From Manganibacter manganicus (GTDB lineage: Bacteria; Pseudomonadota; Alphaproteobacteria; Rhizobiales; Rhizobiaceae), in contig NZ_MDET01000006.1 of NCBI RefSeq assembly GCF_002075885.1, positions 1-64,000 on the forward strand: 64,000 nt of DNA. Reading direction: 5' to 3'. The number at the start of each line of letters is the position of its first letter. Position 1 is the stretch's first letter. Shown here one piece after another: positions 36,686 to 44,821 of the stretch. The notes under the pieces are model-generated. The model searched no databases. It was not told where the DNA came from and saw only the letters and a list, made by a program, of their open reading frames with translations. A program made the position numbers and the translations under genes.

Positions 36686-37408
36686 TGACCCACGGTCAAA
36701 GAACCGCAGGCAGAAGAAGCCGATCAGGAAGCCGCCGATATGCGCTTCCCAAGCGATCTGCGCATCGTTGCCCGGCGCGAAACCGATCACGCCGGTGACC
36801 AGATTGATGACCATCCACACCGCCAGAAAGGCAACGACGGTGCGTGAGCGAAAGGTCAGGGACATCGGGATCGGCGCACCGGCGAAGGCCGGCCTGCCGG
36901 ACGAGCGGTCGATGTGGAAAGCAAAGCGCGCGGCTGCTCCCATCATACCCGAGATCGAACCGGAAGCGCCGACCAGCGGCGATTGTGAGAGCGGATGTAT
37001 GGCCCAGAACAGCCCCGCCGCTGCCACGCCCGTGACAGCATAAAACAAAGCAAAGCGAAGCGCGCCGAAGCGATTGGCGAGCGGCGACCCGAACGCAGCA
37101 AGCCAGATCATGTTAACGGCAAGATGGGCAATGCCGCCATGCAGGAAGGTGTAGGTAAATGGGCTGGAAAATGACCAGAAATCAAGAATATACTGGCCAG
37201 AGTAACGAACCGGGATGAAGGCTGTGGCAATCAGAAGCTCAAGATCCTGGCCCGGCGTCAACAGATAGGTGCGCAGCACATGCACGCCGACGCACAAGCC
37301 GATAATCGCCAGCACGACGGCGGGCATATTGAACATCGGCTCGCGCCGGCGCGGCGGCGTGGAATATGGCTCCTGCTCATCGATAAACGGGCCTGCAGGT
37401 TCGTTCAT
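36662..37408 (-). CDS. Rhomboid-family intramembrane serine protease
   Basis: The 248-residue protein has a polar N-terminus of about 25 residues, then six or seven membrane helices. Catalytic Ser149 is in GASGSISG and His223 in WEAHIGGFLIG, spaced as in GlpG-type rhomboids. The conserved loop FTYTFLHGGIAHLAVNM (HxxxN-like) is near residue 90. It would cleave membrane-spanning substrates in the inner membrane. The final seven residues and stop come from the repeat at 36637-36685, so the ancestral C-terminus was probably different. A candidate RNA element lies about 95 bases upstream in the same direction. Confidence 0.92.
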   Translation of the reverse strand: MNEPAGPFIDEQEPYSTPPRRREPMFNMPAVVLAIIGLCVGVHVLRTYLLTPGQDLELLIATAFIPVRYSGQYILDFWSFSSPFTYTFLHGGIAHLAVNMIWLAAFGSPLANRFGALRFALFYAVTGVAAAGLFWAIHPLSQSPLVGASGSISGMMGAAARFAFHIDRSSGRPAFAGAPIPMSLTFRSRTVVAFLAVWMVINLVTGVIGFAPGNDAQIAWEAHIGGFLIGFFCLRFFDRGSSISSKSV

Positions 37409-37797
37409 GGCTTTTCATCCCGTGTTTCAGCCGCATGTAAGGCCCCACCGGGCGATTCACAAAGCACCTTCGCCACAGCCCTGCCGATTCGCACCTGAAT
37501 GATACAAAGAAGCCGCCCAGGGTTTCCCCGGACGGCTCTGGTCGAGTCCCCACTCTCCCCGAAAACTTGACTGGAAGTCCGCCGCAGGGTGGCGAACAGC
37601 CAAAATCGAAGTGTTTTCAATATCCCACAGGCGCGCGCGCCCGACAATGTAAACCATCTGTTAACCTTAACGGCCCCGAACGGTGAACAAGGCGTTAACG
37701 AAGCTGGCACGCATCCTGCTCCGACCTGCATGTAGATGATCAGGGCGCACCCTTCTGTTCCTCTATGGGACACTGGAGCGCCGGGGTACGAAACGGA
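37409..37797. other. Intergenic region between the rhomboid and PAS genes
   Basis: This 389-base stretch has no convincing protein gene. It holds the divergent promoters and the candidate RNA at 37503-37612. A run rich in TTAAC (TGTTAACCTTAACGG, then GGCGTTAACG) lies at 37658-37700 but does not form a CtrA site with the required spacing. Confidence 0.6.
37503..37612 (-). ncRNA. Candidate small RNA or structured leader ending in a strong hairpin
   Basis: On the minus strand TTGTCG (37647-37642) and GATATT (37624-37619) are 17 bases apart and could be a sigma-70 promoter. About 75 bases downstream lies a 12-bp stem (37537-37511, loop AAA, ten Watson-Crick and two G-U pairs) followed by TCTTTGTAT. 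On the plus strand the same hairpin has two mismatches and no T run, so the transcript would run on the minus strand. The predicted RNA is about 110 nt and contains a G-rich GGGGAGAGTGGGGA segment. It may be independent or an attenuator in the rhomboid leader. Confidence 0.4.
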
Positions 37798-38433
37798 ATG
37801 AGCATGAGACTGAATGGATCGATCGCACTGTTCCAATACTGGAATCGGCTGCGCGACGGACGACCGGCACCCAGGCGCAACGAAATCGAACCGGCCGATA
37901 TCAGAGCACTGCTTGCCGATACGTTCATTCTCGAAAAGGACACGCGCGGCGAAGCGGTGTTCCGACTGGCGGGCACGCGCCTGTGTGCCTCGTATGGGCG
38001 CGAGCTGAAAGGCTTCTCCTTTCCCTCTCTTTGGCGCGAGCGGGACCGGCGCGTGGTTGCGCGACTGGTGCAAGAAGTTTTCGACCGGAAATCCCTTGTA
38101 TTGGTGTCCTTTGAAGGCATCAGCCTGGCCGGGCGTTCGGCCAATTTCGAGTTGCTGGTGCTGCCGCTCGACGGCGGCACTTCGCATCCGCGCTGCCTCG
38201 GCGTGGCCTCGACAGCGGACCGGCCGTTCTGGCTGGGCAGCGACCCGATCGTCGACGCGGTGATCGACGCCGTGCGCACGGTCGATCCGAACGAGAAAAC
38301 GGCAGCGCGCGTCGAGATCGCCGTGCCCGCGCTGGACCCGAGTGAACCCGGCGCGCCGCAGGCCATAGAGGATTATGGGCGCGCGCGTCGTATTCGCCAC
38401 CTTCTCGTGCTTGACGGCGGCCGTGAGGAATAG
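37798..38433 (+). CDS. PAS-domain protein (PF07310-type), unknown role
   Basis: The 211-residue protein resembles the short alphaproteobacterial PAS family: SIALFQYWNRLRDGRPAPRRNEIEPADIRALLADTFIL at the start, VFRLAGTRLCASYGRELKGF, and LWRERDRRVVARLVQEVF. Such proteins have a PAS fold without a fused output domain and usually belong to cell-envelope or stress regulation of unknown mechanism. The C-terminus has charged residues. The ATG at 37798 is chosen for the family N-terminus; the Shine-Dalgarno sequence is weak. It lies 104 bases upstream of the PilZ gene. Confidence 0.8.
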   Translation: MSMRLNGSIALFQYWNRLRDGRPAPRRNEIEPADIRALLADTFILEKDTRGEAVFRLAGTRLCASYGRELKGFSFPSLWRERDRRVVARLVQEVFDRKSLVLVSFEGISLAGRSANFELLVLPLDGGTSHPRCLGVASTADRPFWLGSDPIVDAVIDAVRTVDPNEKTAARVEIAVPALDPSEPGAPQAIEDYGRARRIRHLLVLDGGREE

Positions 38434-38537
38434 ACCGTCACCGACGTGTCGTTTCCCGGTTGTTAATCTTTCTTGACGTAACTTGCTCACATGTTTCCCC
38501 GGCAGGGCCGGGAACGACCAACGGGGTGTGAGCGGCT

Positions 38538-39152
38538 ATGGGATCAACGGCGGTCAATCATGCGCCGTTACGGACCGAACGGCGCAATTTTTCGCGCGTT
38601 CGGGTGAAGATTTATGGCCGTTTCATGTTGGAAGACCGCACCGAGCATCCTTGCCAGGTGATCGACATGTCACCGGGCAGTGCGTCCCTGCGCACGGATC
38701 GCAGCGGCGATCCCGGTGAAAAGGTGATTGCCTATATCGATCATATCGGCCGCATCGAAGGCGTCATCACGCGGGTCCTGCAGGATGGATTCGCCATCAC
38801 AGTCATTGCGTCGGAGCGCAAGCGCGACAAACTCGCGGCGCAATTGACCTGGCTCGCCAACAAGCACGAACTCGACCTGCCCGAGGATCGCCGCCATGAG
38901 CGCGTCGCGCCACGCAACCCGCTGAGTGTCCTCCACCTGATGGATGGGCGGCAATACCAGTGCCGCATCGTCGACCTGTCGCTGTCGGGTGCGGCCATCG
39001 AAACCGCGGTCAAGCCCGCCATCGGCGTGCAGGTGATGCTCGGCACGATGCGCGGCCAGGTGGTGCGCCATTTCGAAGATGGCGTGGCGATCGAATTCGC
39101 TGCCGTCCAGCGTCCCGACACGCTGGATGAATTCAACAAGCCGCACAACTGA
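38538..39152 (+). CDS. Protein with two PilZ domains, candidate c-di-GMP receptor
   Basis: The 204-residue protein has two successive PilZ domains, about residues 14-95 and 115-195. The second has a full motif pair, RRHER (RxxxR) and DLSLSG (DxSxxG). The first has RNFSR but DMSPGS, where the Gly is Ser, so it may be degenerate. PilZ domains bind cyclic di-GMP and change protein interactions. The gene follows a PAS gene and precedes a C93 peptidase gene in the same direction, which resembles c-di-GMP-linked surface regulation, but no cyclase or phosphodiesterase gene is present. Confidence 0.85.
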   Translation: MGSTAVNHAPLRTERRNFSRVRVKIYGRFMLEDRTEHPCQVIDMSPGSASLRTDRSGDPGEKVIAYIDHIGRIEGVITRVLQDGFAITVIASERKRDKLAAQLTWLANKHELDLPEDRRHERVAPRNPLSVLHLMDGRQYQCRIVDLSLSGAAIETAVKPAIGVQVMLGTMRGQVVRHFEDGVAIEFAAVQRPDTLDEFNKPHN

Positions 39153-39216
39153 TCACCTTATCGATTGTCTCGTCGTGGCCGGCACCGGCACGAATGCGAG
39201 ACCTTGCGCATGCATT

Positions 39217-39350
39217 CCGGCAATAAGTAAACATCGATTAAGTTGCGTTATAGATTCATTTAAAAACTGTTCAAAATTCCATAATTCGTCTGGTTTAAAA
39301 TCTATTCCAAGTTTTATTTAAACTCTACAGCGCAGCTTTGCGTCAAATAA
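39217..39350. other. AT-rich intergenic segment upstream of the C93 peptidase gene
   Basis: About 130 bases are strikingly rich in A and T (TTTAAAAACTGTTCAAAATT and similar), in contrast to the GC-rich surroundings. Several TTTAAA/TTCAAA words recur. It is probably the promoter region of the gene at 39393; no known operator is recognised. Confidence 0.5.
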
Positions 39351-39392
39351 ATCCCGCCGTGTCATTGTCGTCTCAAACGGGGAGACGACATA

Positions 39393-39998
39393 ATGATCCG
39401 GAGATGGGGAAAGCTGTTGCTTCTGGCAATAGCGATGCAGTTCGGTGGCTTCGGGGCAGCCAATGCCGGCGCATCCTTCATGCCCACGGGAAGCCGCACG
39501 ACACAGCCGGTCGGCCATTACGAATTCTGCCGCCAGCAGCCGCAGGAATGCAGCCAGAAGACATCGAAGCGGGCACCGATCGAACTGACCCGTAAACTGT
39601 GGGCAAAGATCATCGACGTCAATAACGCGGTCAACACAAGCGTTGCCCCACATACGGATATAGAAATCTGGGGCAAGGAAGAAGTCTGGTCCTATCCGGC
39701 CAACGGCCTGGGCGATTGCGAGGATTACGCGCTGGAAAAGCGCCGCGAACTGATGCGGGCCGGCGTGCCCGCCGGCGACCTTCTGATGACGGTTGCCCGC
39801 CAGCCGAATGGCGAAGGCCATGCGGTGCTGACGGTTCGTACCAGCATGGGCGATTTCATTCTCGACAATCTGGAACCCAAGGTGCGGGCGTGGAACGACA
39901 CGCCCTACACTTACCTCAAGCGCCAATCGACGACCAATTCAGGCGTGTGGGTGAGCATCAGCGACGGACGCGCCGAGGCGGTCGCCAGCGTTCGCTGA
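39393..39998 (+). CDS. Transglutaminase-like cysteine peptidase (Peptidase_C93/BTLCP)
   Basis: The 201-residue exported protein has a signal peptide (residues 1-25) and a BTLCP domain with the Cys-His-Asp triad C109 (GDCEDYALEKR), H143 (GEGHAVLTV) and D158 (FILDNL). This family includes LapG, a periplasmic protease that releases adhesins under c-di-GMP control in Pseudomonas. Here no LapD-like or adhesin gene is adjacent, but a PilZ gene precedes it by 240 bases. The substrate is unknown. Strong terminators follow. Confidence 0.9.
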   Translation: MIRRWGKLLLLAIAMQFGGFGAANAGASFMPTGSRTTQPVGHYEFCRQQPQECSQKTSKRAPIELTRKLWAKIIDVNNAVNTSVAPHTDIEIWGKEEVWSYPANGLGDCEDYALEKRRELMRAGVPAGDLLMTVARQPNGEGHAVLTVRTSMGDFILDNLEPKVRAWNDTPYTYLKRQSTTNSGVWVSISDGRAEAVASVR

Positions 39999-40029
39999 GG
40001 GACAATCTCCGACACTTATCAAAACAGAA

Positions 40030-40066
40030 AACCCGGTCGAGTCCCCCCCGTCCCCACGACCGGGTT
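40030..40066 (+). terminator. Hairpin terminator after the C93 peptidase gene
   Basis: Arms AACCCGGTCG (40030-40039) and CGACCGGGTT (40057-40066) form a perfect 10-bp stem with a C-rich 17-base loop. A second, weaker pair, GAGCCG/CGGCTC, is at 40071-40097. It probably acts for both convergent genes. Confidence 0.75.
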
Positions 40067-40126
40067 CCAGGAGCCGGCTCTTCCCCAGGGTCGGCTCCGC
40101 CATTTTCCGACATCGGCAAACGCGCG

Positions 40127-40654
40127 TCAGAGCTTTTCCAGGCCGGCCCTGAAGCGCTGGCCGTTGGCGACATAGTGCGCCGCCGAGGCGCGCAGCGCGG
40201 CAACCGACGCCTCGTCCAATGTACGCACCACACGCGCCGGTGAACCGACGATCAGGGAATTGTCGGGGAACTCCTTGCCTTCGGTCACGAGCGCCCCTGC
40301 CCCGACAAGACAGTTCCTGCCGATCCGGGCTCCGTTCAGGACAATCGCGCCCATGCCGACCAAACTGTTGTCGCCGATGGTGCAGCCATGCAGCATCGCA
40401 CGATGACCGATCGTGCAACCGGTGCCGACAGTCAGCGGAAAACCGACATCGGTGTGCATGACGACATGCTCCTGCACATTGGTGTCGGCGCCGATGACGA
40501 TCGGGTCGTTGTCGCCGCGAATGACGACGCCGAACCAGAAGCCGGCGTTGCGGCCGATGTCGATATCGCCGATCAGCACCGCGTCAGGCGCAATCCAGTT
40601 GCTGGCTTCATCCTCGAAGCGTGGTCTCCTGCCGCCGATGGCGTAGATGGGCAT
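40127..40654 (-). CDS. Gamma-class carbonic anhydrase family protein
   Basis: The 175-residue left-handed beta-helix protein has repeated hexapeptides and the three metal-binding His of gamma carbonic anhydrases, H67 (VVMHTD), H84 and H89 (GHRAMLH). It would form a trimer with metal at subunit interfaces. In bacteria related proteins (YrdA, PaaY) are sometimes active and sometimes not. It is convergent with the C93 peptidase gene. Confidence 0.92.
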   Translation of the reverse strand: MPIYAIGGRRPRFEDEASNWIAPDAVLIGDIDIGRNAGFWFGVVIRGDNDPIVIGADTNVQEHVVMHTDVGFPLTVGTGCTIGHRAMLHGCTIGDNSLVGMGAIVLNGARIGRNCLVGAGALVTEGKEFPDNSLIVGSPARVVRTLDEASVAALRASAAHYVANGQRFRAGLEKL

Positions 40655-40811
40655 GACTGTTCCGATCTCTCGTTGAATATCGCGACGACTCTAAAGGACT
40701 CATCGCCAGCGGCGCAACGCCCATGCAGATCGCCGATTTACCGTTCATTTACCATGACGCAGCAAAGTCCAGAGGCGGCGACAGACCGCCTTTTTGAGCC
40801 GGGAAACCGCC

Positions 40812-41567
40812 ATGTACGATACCCAAACCGCCAGCGAGCCCGACTTCAGGGTCGTCGATTCGCGGTTGATGGTAAAAGTGTTCATCTGTTTCGCCGTTCT
40901 GGCATTGCTATCGGTCGCGATCGCGCTCGGCGGCAAATGGGTTGGTCACCGGGTCGCCATGGCCGGCAACACCACCGACACGACGCAGCGCGAGATCGTT
41001 ATCGGCAACAATGTCATTGCCGTGCCCTCCAACACCATCCGCTTCGCCCAGGCGCGTCGCGACGGCATTGCCCAACGCCTCGACCTCTATCTGCGCTATC
41101 CACAGATGGACGGTTACAGCGAGATCGCCAGTGACGCCTTCAACCACGCCAATGGCGCGCGCAAAACCATCCTGTTCCTGAGCTTCGCCGAGCAGGCGAT
41201 GTCACACGACATGAGCGGCCGCTTCGCGCCCATCTACAGCAAGCTGATCGAAAAGCCGGGCACGCCGGGGCCAGCCGGCATCACCTTCTACGACTTTGCC
41301 GAAAAAACGGGCTATCTGAACGAGAGACTTGCGGTGGCGGAAAGGCCTGGTGAAGAGCCGTTCGTCGCGCGCTGCCTTGCCGAGCTCGAGGCCGAAGATT
41401 CGCTCGCACCGTGCGAGCGCGATGTTCTGGTGGGCGACGGCCTCAGCCTGACCTACCGCTTCCCGCTGGAACTCCTCGGCGACTGGAAGGCGCTGGATGC
41501 GGCGCTTGCCGCCGAAATGCGGCGCATTGTCAGGACCGGCGCGGAACCGCGCACGCCGGCCGGATGA
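40812..41567 (+). CDS. Hypothetical membrane-anchored periplasmic protein
   Basis: The 251-residue protein has a short polar N-terminus (MYDTQTASEPDF), one membrane helix (about residues 23-41, VFICFAVLALLSVAIALGG), and a soluble domain of about 200 residues. Conserved-looking segments are IAVPSNTIRFAQARRDG, LYLRYPQMDGYSE and EAEDSLAPCERDV with two cysteines. GGGA precedes the ATG. It is probably exported and held at the inner membrane. I do not recognise a family. Convergent with the DUF3126 gene. Confidence 0.82.
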   Translation: MYDTQTASEPDFRVVDSRLMVKVFICFAVLALLSVAIALGGKWVGHRVAMAGNTTDTTQREIVIGNNVIAVPSNTIRFAQARRDGIAQRLDLYLRYPQMDGYSEIASDAFNHANGARKTILFLSFAEQAMSHDMSGRFAPIYSKLIEKPGTPGPAGITFYDFAEKTGYLNERLAVAERPGEEPFVARCLAELEAEDSLAPCERDVLVGDGLSLTYRFPLELLGDWKALDAALAAEMRRIVRTGAEPRTPAG

Positions 41568-41576
41568 GCCTGGCTC

Positions 41577-41780
41577 TTAATCGAGGTCCACGTCGAGGAT
41601 GGCCATCGAGAAATTGTAGTCGCCGTCGTCCTCGTCCTTGAAAACGATGCCGAGGAACTCGTCGCCGACATAGACTTCCGCTGAATCGTCCTTGCGCGGC
41701 CGTGCCTTGACCTCAAGCCGCGGGTTCTGGAACACGCGTTTGAAAAAGGCATCGAGCTTTCTGATTTCGTCAGGCTTCAA
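41577..41780 (-). CDS. DUF3126 family protein
   Basis: The 67-residue protein matches DUF3126, a small alphaproteobacterial family: KLDAFFKRVFQNPRLEVKAR, VYVGDEFLGIVFKDEDDGDY, MAILDVDLD. The start is TTG with GGAG 7-8 bases upstream, which decides against longer or shorter forms. It sits directly downstream of cysE in the same direction, as is usual, so the two are probably co-transcribed. Function is not known. Confidence 0.88.
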   Translation of the reverse strand: MKPDEIRKLDAFFKRVFQNPRLEVKARPRKDDSAEVYVGDEFLGIVFKDEDDGDYNFSMAILDVDLD

Positions 41781-41888
41781 AGGTCTTCTCCAAGTACGAT
41801 AAAAACGAATGCCATGAAGCAGTCGCTCGGTTCGCTGCTTCTGGCATGCGAAAGACTGACCTGTAAAGCCGGTCTTGCGGCCGGTTGT

Positions 41889-42737
41889 TCAGATGTCGAA
41901 GGAGACGACCTGATCCATCGCCTGCGATGGCAGCAGTTGGTCCATCTGCCGCGAAGGCTGTTCGCAGCCGCTCTCGCCGACCACGCGCGCCGGAACCCCG
42001 GCAACGGTCTTGTTGTGCGGAACCGCCGAAAGCACCACCGAACCGGCGGCGATCTTCGAGCAATGACCGACCTCGATATTGCCGAGGATCTTGGCGCCGG
42101 CGCCGATCAATACGCCGCGCCTGATCTTGGGATGGCGGTCGCCGCCGGCCTTGCCGGTGCCGCCAAGCGTGACGCCATGCAGGATAGATACGTCATCCTC
42201 GATCACGGCCGTCTGCCCGACGACGAGCCCGGTAGCATGGTCGAGGAAGACGCCCTTGCCGATGCGCGCTGCCGGATTGATGTCGGTCTGGAAGATCGAC
42301 GAAGAACGGCTTTGCAGGTAGAGCGCGAAATCCTGCCGGTCATTGTTCCACAACCAATGCGCCAGACGGTGCGTCTGGATGGCGTGAAAGCCCTTGAAAT
42401 AGAGCACTGGCATGATGAAGCGGTCGCAAGCCGGATCGCGGTCGTAATAGGCCTGGATATCCACCCGCATCGTGTCCGACCAGGACGGCTCGTCCGCCAG
42501 CATCGCCTTGAATGTCTGGCGCAAAAGATCGGCGCCGATGTCCTGATGCGCGAGCCTTTCGGCAAGCCGATGGATCACCGCTTCTTCCAGGCTTTCCTGG
42601 TTGATGATGGTCGAATAGAGAAAGGCAGCTAGCAGCGGATCACGACTGACCGCATCGAGCGCCTCCTCGCGAACCGAGCGCCAGATCGGGTCAACGGGCT
42701 GCACAGCACCATGGCGCGCAACGGTGATGCTGTTCAT
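41889..42737 (-). CDS. cysE: Serine O-acetyltransferase
   Basis: The 282-residue enzyme acetylates L-serine with acetyl-CoA, the first step of cysteine synthesis. An N-terminal helical domain of about 140 residues (PIWRSVREEALDAV, AHWLWNNDRQDFALYLQ) precedes a left-handed beta-helix with the catalytic motif DHATGLVVGQTAVIEDDVSILHGVTLGGTG. The Asp/His of DHATG and the HGVTLGG His are catalytic. The C-terminus is typical of cysteine-sensitive CysE. The ATG at 42737 has GGAGG upstream. Operon with the DUF3126 gene. Confidence 0.96.
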   Translation of the reverse strand: MNSITVARHGAVQPVDPIWRSVREEALDAVSRDPLLAAFLYSTIINQESLEEAVIHRLAERLAHQDIGADLLRQTFKAMLADEPSWSDTMRVDIQAYYDRDPACDRFIMPVLYFKGFHAIQTHRLAHWLWNNDRQDFALYLQSRSSSIFQTDINPAARIGKGVFLDHATGLVVGQTAVIEDDVSILHGVTLGGTGKAGGDRHPKIRRGVLIGAGAKILGNIEVGHCSKIAAGSVVLSAVPHNKTVAGVPARVVGESGCEQPSRQMDQLLPSQAMDQVVSFDI

Positions 42738-42864
42738 CAACGGCCTCCGCCTGTCGGCTTGATTGTCATCGGGTCGCACCTATAAGCCAGATGGTAGCAT
42801 GGGTGAATTCAATTTTCCTTAGTGCTTCGTCAAATGGCCATGAATACCCGAGATTCAACCCGCT

Positions 42865-43491
42865 ATGGAAAATGAAGGCTTGATCGACACGGCCCTGAAA
42901 AATGAGCTTCGCGCGTTATATCGCGCCAAGGACCGGCATTATCACGGTCTTGCTCATATCGAGGCGCTGCTGGAACTGGCGCGCGAATATCGTTCCGCCG
43001 TCTCTGATCCCGAGGCGTTGGAAGCGGCGATCTGGTTCCATGACGCGATCTACGACAGCCGCGCCAAGGACAATGAGGCCAAAAGCGCCGAACTGGCGAG
43101 AACGCGCCTCGCCGGGAAAACGACAGTAGCACGGTTCGAGCGCATTGCCGCGATGATCGAGGCAACCGCGACGCATATCGTTCCCGAACTCACCGATGCC
43201 GGCACGAAAAGCGATGCCGCGCTGCTGCTCGACATGGACCTTTCGATCCTTGGCGCGGCGCCGGCCATCTATGACGCCTATGAACAGGCGGTGCGCCGCG
43301 AATATGGTTGGGTGGATGAACCGGCATGGGGGATCGGCCGCGCCACCGTGTTGAAGACTTTTCTTGCCCGTCCGCATATCTTCCACACGCAGCCGTTTCG
43401 CGAGCGCTACGAACGCCGGGCGCGAGACAACATGCAGCGATCGCTGGAACAGTTGACGACTCCCCGCGAAGGGAAGGAGAAAAGCCTATAG
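42865..43491 (+). CDS. HD-domain predicted metal-dependent phosphohydrolase
   Basis: The 208-residue cytosolic protein has a COG4339-type HD domain. Its metal residues are visible as YHGLAHI (His27, His31) and AIWFHDAIYD (His59, Asp60), followed by ELARTRLAG and DMDLSILG, where a further Asp ligand is likely. Substrate is unknown; members are loosely described as HD nucleotide or metal-dependent hydrolases. The stop codon overlaps by 6 bases the end of the convergent alpha/beta hydrolase gene. Confidence 0.85.
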   Translation: MENEGLIDTALKNELRALYRAKDRHYHGLAHIEALLELAREYRSAVSDPEALEAAIWFHDAIYDSRAKDNEAKSAELARTRLAGKTTVARFERIAAMIEATATHIVPELTDAGTKSDAALLLDMDLSILGAAPAIYDAYEQAVRREYGWVDEPAWGIGRATVLKTFLARPHIFHTQPFRERYERRARDNMQRSLEQLTTPREGKEKSL

Positions 43492-44253
43492 CGGGTGCTC
43501 GGCGTAGAACTCCAGCACACGCGCCTTGAAGGTCTTGTCGCCGACAGACAGCATATGATCGCGGCCTTCGATGGGGAATGCGGTGGCGCTCGGCATCAAG
43601 GCGGCCAGTTCTTCGGCCGATCCGGCGATGTCGTCTTTGGTGCCAACGCCGATCAGAGTCGGCTGGGCGATACGCGCCACGTCGTCTTCCGGCAGTTCGT
43701 CACGCGAACCAATGATGCAGGCGGCAAGCGCGCGCCTGTCGCTGCGCGTCTGGTCGGCGAAGGCGCGGAAAGTCCGTCCGCGCGCATGCGCGATCGACGC
43801 CGGATCAGGCGCCAGCAATGCGTCGGCAATCGGGTCCCAATCGCCCACGCCGTCGACCAGGCCGATGCCAAGGCCACCCAGTACGAGAGTTGCCACCTTG
43901 TCGGGATCGGACAGCGCCATGAAAGCCGAGACGCGCGCGCCCATGGAATAGCCCATGACATGTGCGCGGCCAATGCCGAGATGATCGAGAAGTGCCGCCG
44001 CATCCGAGGCCATCTTGCCCGGCGTATAATCGGTGCCTTCATAGCTTTTGGTGGAGGCGCCGTGGCCGCGATTGTCGAGCGCAATCACCCGATAGCCTGC
44101 ATCGTTCAACGTCTTGAACCAGCCGGGAGAAACCCAATTGACATAGTGGCTGGAGGCAAAGCCGTGGATCAGCAGCACCGGATCGCCATGGCCGGAATCC
44201 GGGGCGCGGTCGAGAAACGCCAGATCGAAGCCATCGTGAGTGAAGAACTGCAT
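43486..44253 (-). CDS. Alpha/beta hydrolase
   Basis: The 255-residue protein has the canonical alpha/beta hydrolase fold: oxyanion LLIHGFASSH near residue 29, the nucleophile elbow GYSMGARVS near residue 100, an acid in VGTKDDIAG and the catalytic His in GRDHMLSVGD. Esterase, lipase or haloalkane-like activity is possible; specificity is unknown. It is downstream of the DUF192 gene by 17 bases in the same direction. Confidence 0.88.
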   Translation of the reverse strand: MQFFTHDGFDLAFLDRAPDSGHGDPVLLIHGFASSHYVNWVSPGWFKTLNDAGYRVIALDNRGHGASTKSYEGTDYTPGKMASDAAALLDHLGIGRAHVMGYSMGARVSAFMALSDPDKVATLVLGGLGIGLVDGVGDWDPIADALLAPDPASIAHARGRTFRAFADQTRSDRRALAACIIGSRDELPEDDVARIAQPTLIGVGTKDDIAGSAEELAALMPSATAFPIEGRDHMLSVGDKTFKARVLEFYAEHPL

Positions 44254-44270
44254 GGTCCGTCGAAAATTCC

Positions 44271-44777
44271 TCAATTGCCGCTGAGCGCCGGATGGCGGAC
44301 AAGATCACCCCTGGCGATGCCGCCGCGTGCGGCGGTCCCGGCTTTCAGTTCCAGAACGAAACGCACCGGCTCGCTTGAGGGTATGATCGCCACCGACTGC
44401 GGCTCACCTTGGCGAATGGTCTTTACCCGGCCGTCGTCGCCAATGAACAGCAGATCGAGCGGCATGGGCGTGTCCTTCATCCAGAAGGTGACATCATGTG
44501 TCTTCTCAAACACGAACAGCATGCCACGATCGTCGGGCATCGCCGTGCGATACATCAGGCCGGCTGCTCGTTCATTCGGCGCTCTGGCGATTTCGATCTG
44601 AAAGCTGCGCTCGCCACCGGTCGTGACCACCACCAGCGGCGTTGGATCGACCGGCAAGGCCATTGGCTGGCCATCGGCGATGGCGCGCCCCGGCACAGTG
44701 GAAAGCGCGAATGCGACGAGAAATGCGGCAAAAAGGGTAAAAAGACGTGGCACTGCCGGCAAAATCCTGCGGGTCAT
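44271..44777 (-). CDS. DUF192-domain exported protein
   Basis: The 168-residue protein has an N-terminal signal segment (residues 8-32) and a DUF192 domain (about residues 45-160): EIARAPNERAAGLMYRTAMPDDRGMLFVFE, VTFWMKDTPMPLDLLFIGDDG, VLELKAGTAARGGI. The family is found in archaea and bacteria with unknown function, probably periplasmic. The ATG at 44777 has GAGGTG upstream. Probably in one transcript with the double cold-shock gene before it and the alpha/beta hydrolase gene after it. Confidence 0.88.
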   Translation of the reverse strand: MTRRILPAVPRLFTLFAAFLVAFALSTVPGRAIADGQPMALPVDPTPLVVVTTGGERSFQIEIARAPNERAAGLMYRTAMPDDRGMLFVFEKTHDVTFWMKDTPMPLDLLFIGDDGRVKTIRQGEPQSVAIIPSSEPVRFVLELKAGTAARGGIARGDLVRHPALSGN

Positions 44778-44821
44778 GACATCACCTCGCCGGCAATTCT
44801 TGAAAACCAATAATTGGCAGT

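Noticed and set aside
37655..37700. CtrA binding site among the TTAAC words
   Set aside because: The spacing between TTAA half-sites is not 7 bases at any position.
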